From contig JAHBMJ010003320.1 in NCBI GenBank assembly GCA_018398765.1, positions 1-11,516 of the forward strand: a stretch of 11,516 bases of DNA. The letters are read 5' to 3'. The notes below the pieces were generated by a model. It saw only the letters and a program-made list of their open reading frames with translations, ran no database searches and was not told the DNA's origin. This document shows, one piece after another, positions 7,298 through 11,516 of the stretch. Both the position numbers and the translations under genes were made by a program. Position 1 is the stretch's first letter. Each line of letters starts with the position of its first letter. Origin of the DNA: Chromera velia. Taxonomy: Eukaryota; Sar; Chromeraceae.

Positions 7298-10200
7298 GCA
7301 TGTGCATAGCAGGACGGTGCATCTCTCTTTCGCCCCCCCCCCCTTGCTCTCCCTTCTTTGCATCAAACCGTATCGGCTCCTACGACTCAACCTTCACCGG
7401 TGCCGGCGTTTTCCTGAACTTGCACGGTCTCTCCTCCGCCCTGATCAAGCAGGTGAGTGCGCAGGCTGTTGGTGCTAATTCGTGATCATGTGTTTTGAGG
7501 TTGCGCTGTGAGAGTCTGAACCCCTACACCTGCCTGTTCGTGTGTGGGGGGGGGGGGACAGAGTGAGGGATCATGGAATGAGAGTGAGCAAGAGGGTAGA
7601 GCGGACAAGAGACAGAGCAACGAGCAGACAAACAAACCGATAGACAGATAGAAAAAAGGGAAGCAAGCCTGACAGAAAGAAAGAAAGGCAGAAAGATGCA
7701 CGTCGAAAAAATGAAAAGAAAGAGAGGAGAGAAAGAACAAGAAAGACAAAAGCAACCTAGAAAGAAAAGCAGACAGACAGACAGATCCTTTCTTTGCCAG
7801 TTTCTTTGCTTCGTCGTCCGTCGAAAAGGCTCCTTTTTTGATCACGGCCTGCTTGCTTTTTTGAACACTTGATGATGTGATTGATGTATGCATGCAGGGT
7901 CTGTCTGTCTGTCTGGATCAGCTGCATGGAGACGCGAGAGGGAGGACGGAGCAGCCGGCAGGAAGCAGAAGGCTGCAGAGCTTTCGGTGGGTTTTTTTCC
8001 TGTGAGAGTACCCTCATCTGTCGTGTTCGCTCGCTGTCTTTTGTGTATTACTGCAGCTGTACCCAACTTTGCCGACAGGTCAACTGTATGGGATTCTTCA
8101 TTTGCGTACGTGCGTGTTTGGAGTCAGTCTGTCCGCTCTTTTGCACAGAGGGCAAAAGTTCTTTGTGAGTTACTTCTCTCATTTCCGAAAAGGCCGGAGG
8201 AATCTTCCAATCAATTATCTATTTGACAGACTCTCTCTCTCTCTCTCTCTCTCTTCCTCTTGAGTGGGGGGCAATTTGAAGGTCCTCCAAGTTGAAGAAA
8301 GTTGGTATGCAATGAACTAGGGACAGAGAATGCCCACCGAAAGAGGCGTTTGGGGACTGGAACTCCTTCGAATCCTGTAAATTCACTGAGTGTTATGCCG
8401 GCGGCCAGGCCGGCAACAGGCGCGGACGAGTAGGGCGCCCGTCTTGCAGGCACAAGCCTCTTGATACGCCTGGGCTTTTTCGCGGTCTCTTTTCGGGGTT
8501 GTTGAGAGAGGAGTCAGAGAACACCTGGGGATGCTCTACCCCTCTCTCTTCATGGCAGGCGGGCTCTGTTTGCATGGTCCCTGAGTAAAAGGAATGGAAC
8601 GTCCCTTGGATTGATCCTTTTGTCCTTGCATGCATGAAGTCGTGATGGGGATCTCATGGGGGTTCGGAGTGCCGTCTTGTTTGCACGGTGCTCGGAAAAG
8701 AACGGGAGGGAAAAGGAACTGCGCGAGCCGAGTGCAGGGTGTGGGGGTGTCCGCCTGTCTGCCCCCCTGTTGCTGTGTGTGAGCAGGTAGATAGAACCAG
8801 AGGCGGAAGGGAAGTTCAACCGGCGAGAGCTGGCCTTTACTCACCTCGGGACTGTTTGCGAACGTGAGGGCTGTGGATGGAGCGACAAAAGGGTGAGCAA
8901 AGCCCAATGGGCTCGACCTCCATGCTGTTGGTCTTCACCTGTATTGATGGAAGGTGTCAATGGATTCTGTGATTGGAATGGCGGGTGTTCAAGAAAAAAT
9001 AACTCAAAAAGAACCGTTACGTTTGCAGAGAGATTGCATTTCTTATCAGTGAGAGACCCTCGGTGAACCCTATGTTGTGCAGTCGAAGAACAAAGCACTC
9101 TTCATTTGTTTTTCCGCACTGCCCTCTCTCTTCTCCTCAGCCTCAGCCTCACATTCCTCCTAGCATTCCTCCCTTCCCTTCCCTTCCCTTCCATGTGATT
9201 TGCTTGCTAAGCAAGAAGAAAAGGAGAACGAGAAAGAAAAGGTAAAACACAAAGAAGGAAGGAAGGAAGGATGTAAGCAAGGAAGATAGCAAAGGAGGAC
9301 TCTCTCTGTTTCGTTTGTTCTTTCTTTCTTCTTCTCTTTTTCTCTGCCTGCCTTCCTGCCTTCATCTCCCTCTGCGTCTTTTCCCAGGTGGGCCCCCTGA
9401 ACGTTGTGGTCGGCACGGTTGCGTGAGTGGGCAGGCACGCAGAAGGAGGGAGGGACAGCCGGACGGGTGGAGGTGAGGGCAACCGAGCAGTGAGTGAGTG
9501 TCTGGCGGAGCGCGATTCGGACGCAATCTACGAGTTCACTTTGGTCAGCGGCGCAGTATCGTAAGAAAGAAGGAATGGGAACACAGAGAATTAAAGACTC
9601 GAATACCTAGAAAAGGGGGGGAGGGGGTCTTCCCTGTCAGGAAACTCCGATACAGTTGTCCGCCTCATACAGGCACTCAGAGTGTACCCGTCAAACGGTC
9701 TTGCTGTGTTGTGTGTAAATATGAGGAGGGTTAGCGCCTTCGAGGGTCTTGACCGGAGCACATCAGATAGTCAGAGAGAGGAATGGACGGCGACGCAGAT
9801 AGACGGAGAGAGAACGGATGAGAAAGAAAGCGAGGCAAAGAGAAACGAATCAGGCAGGCTGCAACCAGGAGTCTTTCACTCTCTGGTTGCAGGTCTACTC
9901 AGGGCGCCCTCGGAGAGACGACTGGAGCAGGCACCGACGTATGCACGAGAGGTACTTTGACTGGTGTCGAGGGGCCAGGGAGGGAGGTCTTCTTTCTTTG
10001 CGGCACTGGAGAGGTGTCGCATCGCATCGCTTCACTTCGTTTGTGGAAAGACCGACTGGTGAGTAGTTGGTGTTGTTCAGAGGTACAGAGAATAGAGAGA
10101 GAGGGAGAAAGGGAGAGACGGACAGACAGACAGACAGACAGGAGCACGCACACACACAGAGAAGGGGGATAAGAAAGGAAAGCAAAGAAGAGAAGAGGAA

Positions 10201-10750
10201 AGAAAGAGGATTGAAACAGGGAAAGGTGGGCGGGTCAGGTGAGCATGGGTGGGTCAGGTGAGCATGGGTGGGGCACGCGTACCGGTGCATTGACTTGCAC
10301 GGGAGACGAAGGAGATTTTTGGGATTAAGTCTACAATAGGGGCGTCGGGGCCCAGCTGCGCGCGGGATCAGCAGGGAACGCCGGGGCCCTTTTCGTCTGT
10401 ATTGGAATTTAATTGAAAAATAAATATTCGTACGCGTATATATATTTTTGTATATGCGTACGTATACATCAATAAACTTGAACCGGCCTTGAAGCGCCGA
10501 ATGAGGATGTATGACCGAGAGGATGAGTGAGTGAGCAAGTGACTGTGTGAGTGCATGAGCGAAGGAGTTCGCGAGTGGGTAAGGGATAGAACAAGTGAGT
10601 GAGTGACTGAGTGACTGAAGCTTGAGTGTACCTGTCAGAGAGAGAATGGGTCAGCTTCGAGGCGCTGACCTTTCATTCGTTGTTCGTGCAGTGTGGTTCT
10701 TTTCTTTCGAGGAACTCCGAGCAACATTCATTCTGCTCATTGGGGGAAGT
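7298..10750 (+). CDS. candidate second DMT/nucleotide-sugar-transporter-like gene, partial, exon chain unresolved
   Basis: Three plus-strand pieces look coding. The first ends at 7452 with donor CAG|GTGAGT (start 7298 or 7313) and reads YDSTFTGAGVFLNLHGLSSA followed by LIKQ. The second is 9388-9422, from acceptor TTTTCCCAG to donor GTGAGT, and reads VGPLNVVVGTV. These two join in phase 0 into one continuous hydrophobic helix. The third is 10692-10750, from acceptor TTCGTGCAG to donor GTAAGT, and reads WFFSFEELRATFILLIGGS. The order small-residue helix with S..K..GPLN, then an F-rich turn, then a helix ending in GG resembles the last two helices of nucleotide-sugar or triose-phosphate transporters. 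Problem: the second piece ends with two bases of a codon and the third begins with two, so they do not join directly. A further exon (perhaps 9893-10058) or another acceptor (after 10638, giving phase agreement) is needed. The N-terminal part is not identified. Function is inferred and tentative. Confidence 0.35.
7453..9387. other. probable intron or intergenic DNA rich in simple repeats
   Basis: It contains a G12 run (7546-7557), a long purine-rich tract (about 7560-7770), a CT dinucleotide run (8231-8254), CCCTT repeats (about 9170-9190) and GGAA repeats (about 9255-9275). Minus-strand ORFs such as 8536-8907 have no domain. If the plus-strand gene is real, this is a 1.9-kb intron. An acceptor-like TACTGCAG near 8055 is followed by short open frames that I could not place. 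Confidence 0.4.
8231..8254 (+). repeat. (CT)12 microsatellite
   Basis: Twelve uninterrupted CT units. Confidence 0.95.
9388..9422 (+). other. candidate 35-nt micro-exon
   Basis: It is flanked by a pyrimidine-rich acceptor (TCTTTTCCCAG) and a consensus donor (GTGAGT). It encodes VGPLNVVVGTV plus two bases. Reading on from the exon ending at 7452, it keeps phase and continues the hydrophobic helix. Confidence 0.4.
9893..10058 (+). other. candidate exon of unknown content
   Basis: Acceptor GGTTGCAG ends at 9892 and donor GTGAGT starts at 10059. Two frames are open across it: one reads VYSGRPRRDDWSRHRRMHER (hydrophilic), the other contains GPGREVFFLCGTGEVSHRIA. The second frame is the one in phase with a two-base carry-over from 9422. 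Neither resembles a known transporter segment, so this may be an unrelated open stretch. Confidence 0.2.
10232..10269 (+). repeat. two perfect copies of a 19-bp repeat
   Basis: GGGTCAGGTGAGCATGGGT occurs at 10232-10250 and again at 10251-10269. Each copy carries AGGTGAGC, which resembles a 5' splice site. Confidence 0.85.
10429..10462. repeat. AT-rich inverted repeat
   Basis: CGTACGC at 10429-10435 pairs with GCGTACG at 10456-10462, with alternating TA sequence between that can extend the stem. It could form a hairpin or cruciform. The AT-rich neighbourhood contrasts with the surrounding purine repeats. Confidence 0.6.
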
Positions 10751-10831
10751 GTAAGTGAGTTCGTGAACAGGTAATGACTATGGATAAATGTAAGTGTGTG
10801 TCGATGTGCTTATACTGTGCGTTTGCATGCA

Positions 10832-10875
<44 letters not shown>

Positions 10876-11008
10876 TTTTGCCTGTCTGTCTGTCTGGAAA
10901 AAGAAAGGACTGTATGCTTCTCTCTCTGTTTGTCTGTCTCCTGTCTGTCTGTCTGTCTGTCTGTCTGATTGTTTGTCTGTTAGTGGTTGTCTCTCTGTCT
11001 GTCTGGTT
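10832..11008 (+). repeat. CTGT tetranucleotide array
   Basis: Long runs of CTGT/TGTC units occupy 10832-10895 and about 10921-11008, interrupted by a short unique sequence with AAAAAGAAAGG. The Cys/Leu/Ser/Val-rich ORFs that span it are translations of the repeat. It lies downstream of the candidate donor at 10751 and so would be intronic if that gene is real. Confidence 0.95.
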
Positions 11009-11053
11009 GGCTGTTGGTCCATGTCAGACTATCTGTCAGTAAGTATGTATGAC

Positions 11054-11078
11054 GGGGGGGGCCCCCCCCCCCCCCCCC
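11054..11078 (+). repeat. G8-C17 homopolymer block
   Basis: Eight G are followed directly by seventeen C, and after GAA by a further C run. The G8/C8 junction is self-complementary. Such blocks are prone to sequencing and assembly error, so the length should not be trusted. Confidence 0.9.
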
Positions 11079-11126
11079 GAACCCCCCCTCCTCCCTGCGC
11101 ATGAAAGGATGAAGGGCGGCACAATT

Positions 11127-11148
11127 GTGTGTGTGTGTGTGTGTGTGT
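11127..11148 (+). repeat. (GT)11 microsatellite
   Basis: An uninterrupted GT run immediately before the GGAAGG tract. Confidence 0.9.
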
Positions 11149-11150
11149 AA

Positions 11151-11420
11151 GGAAGGAAGGAAGGAAAGACGGAAGGAAGGAGGGAAGGAAGGAGGGAAGG
11201 AAGGATTCCGAAGGATGGATGAAAGGAAGCAAGGAAGGACGGAAGGAAGGAAGGAAAGACGGAAGGAAGGAGGGAAGGAAGGAGGGAAGGAAGGATTCCG
11301 AAGGATGGATGAAAGGAAGCAAGGAAGGACGGAAGGAAGGAAGGAAAGACGGAAGGAAGGAGGGAAGGAAGGAGGGAAGGAAGGATTCCGAAGGATGGAT
11401 GAAAGGAAGCAAGGAAGGAC
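11151..11420 (+). repeat. three identical 90-bp tandem repeats in a GGAAGG tract
   Basis: Units 11151-11240, 11241-11330 and 11331-11420 are identical by eye, each with one GATTCCGAAGGATGGATG marker. Irregular GGAAGG/GGAC sequence continues to the window end at 11516. Because 90 is a multiple of three, the minus strand shows a long open frame of repeated Phe/Leu/Pro/Ser, which is a by-product of the repeat and not a gene. Confidence 0.92.
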
Positions 11421-11516
11421 GGAAGGAAGGAAAGACGGAAGGAAGGAGCGAAAGAAGGAAGGACGGAAGGAAGGAAGGAGGGAAGGAAAGAAGGAAGGTA
11501 GGAAGGAAGGAAGGAA

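Larger units (their letters stand above)
10059..10691. other. low-complexity stretch between candidate exons
   Basis: It holds GACA repeats (10121-10141), purine-rich DNA, a 19-bp tandem repeat (10232-10269), an AT-rich palindrome (10429-10462) and a field of GAGT-type repeats (about 10524-10615). No protein domain is seen in any frame. Confidence 0.5.

Noticed and set aside
7486-7893. 135-codon minus-strand ORF with Leu/Ser/Phe-rich hydrophobic runs
   Set aside because: It is the translation of a purine-rich repeat tract and is hydrophobic only because of TTT/CTT/TCT codons.
9895-10290. 131-codon minus-strand ORF
   Set aside because: Biased composition from GA/GACA repeats, no motif, and it overlaps better-supported plus-strand splice signals.
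10774-11104. Overlapping plus-strand ORFs of repeated Cys-Leu-Ser-Val
   Set aside because: All three frames of the CTGT array give the same repeat peptide, so none is a credible gene.

Overview
This window looks like nuclear DNA of a unicellular eukaryote, most likely an alga-like protist such as a chromerid alveolate; the taxon is a guess. The supported gene is split by introns with ordinary GT..AG ends (donors often GTGAGT, acceptors ending TTGCAG or TTTGCAG). Coding segments are short and widely spaced, and the non-coding DNA is full of microsatellites, homopolymers and purine/pyrimidine-asymmetric tracts. I see no bacterial operon, ribosome binding site, CRISPR array, tRNA or rRNA.

Layout. 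(1) About 235-2990 is an AT-rich block of mobile DNA. It holds a broken Gag-like ORF of an LTR retrotransposon (949-1421). Just downstream is a 927-bp non-autonomous DNA transposon (1457-2383) with 15/16-matching terminal inverted repeats and a perfect 8-bp target duplication. A second, unrelated 233-bp MITE (2606-2838) has perfect 17-bp inverted repeats and its own 8-bp duplication. (2) 3485-5102, minus strand, is a three-exon gene for a TMEM144-like member of the drug/metabolite transporter (DMT) superfamily. Its exons join in phase into a 357-residue protein with about ten membrane segments. (3) 5103 to about 7300 is mostly non-coding and separates this gene from scattered plus-strand exon candidates. 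(4) 7298-10750, plus strand, holds several candidate exons (ending 7452; 9388-9422; 10692-10750) of a second gene, whose hydrophobic pieces resemble the C-terminal half of another DMT or nucleotide-sugar transporter. Its exon chain is not resolved. (5) 10751-11516 is simple-sequence DNA: CTGT arrays, a G8C17 block, a GT run and three identical 90-bp GGAAGG-rich repeats running off the window.

If the plus-strand reading is right, two membrane transporters are arranged head to head around a shared 5' region. The least described items are the two DNA transposons, both complete with target duplications, and the GC-rich hairpin modules near the ends of the larger one.
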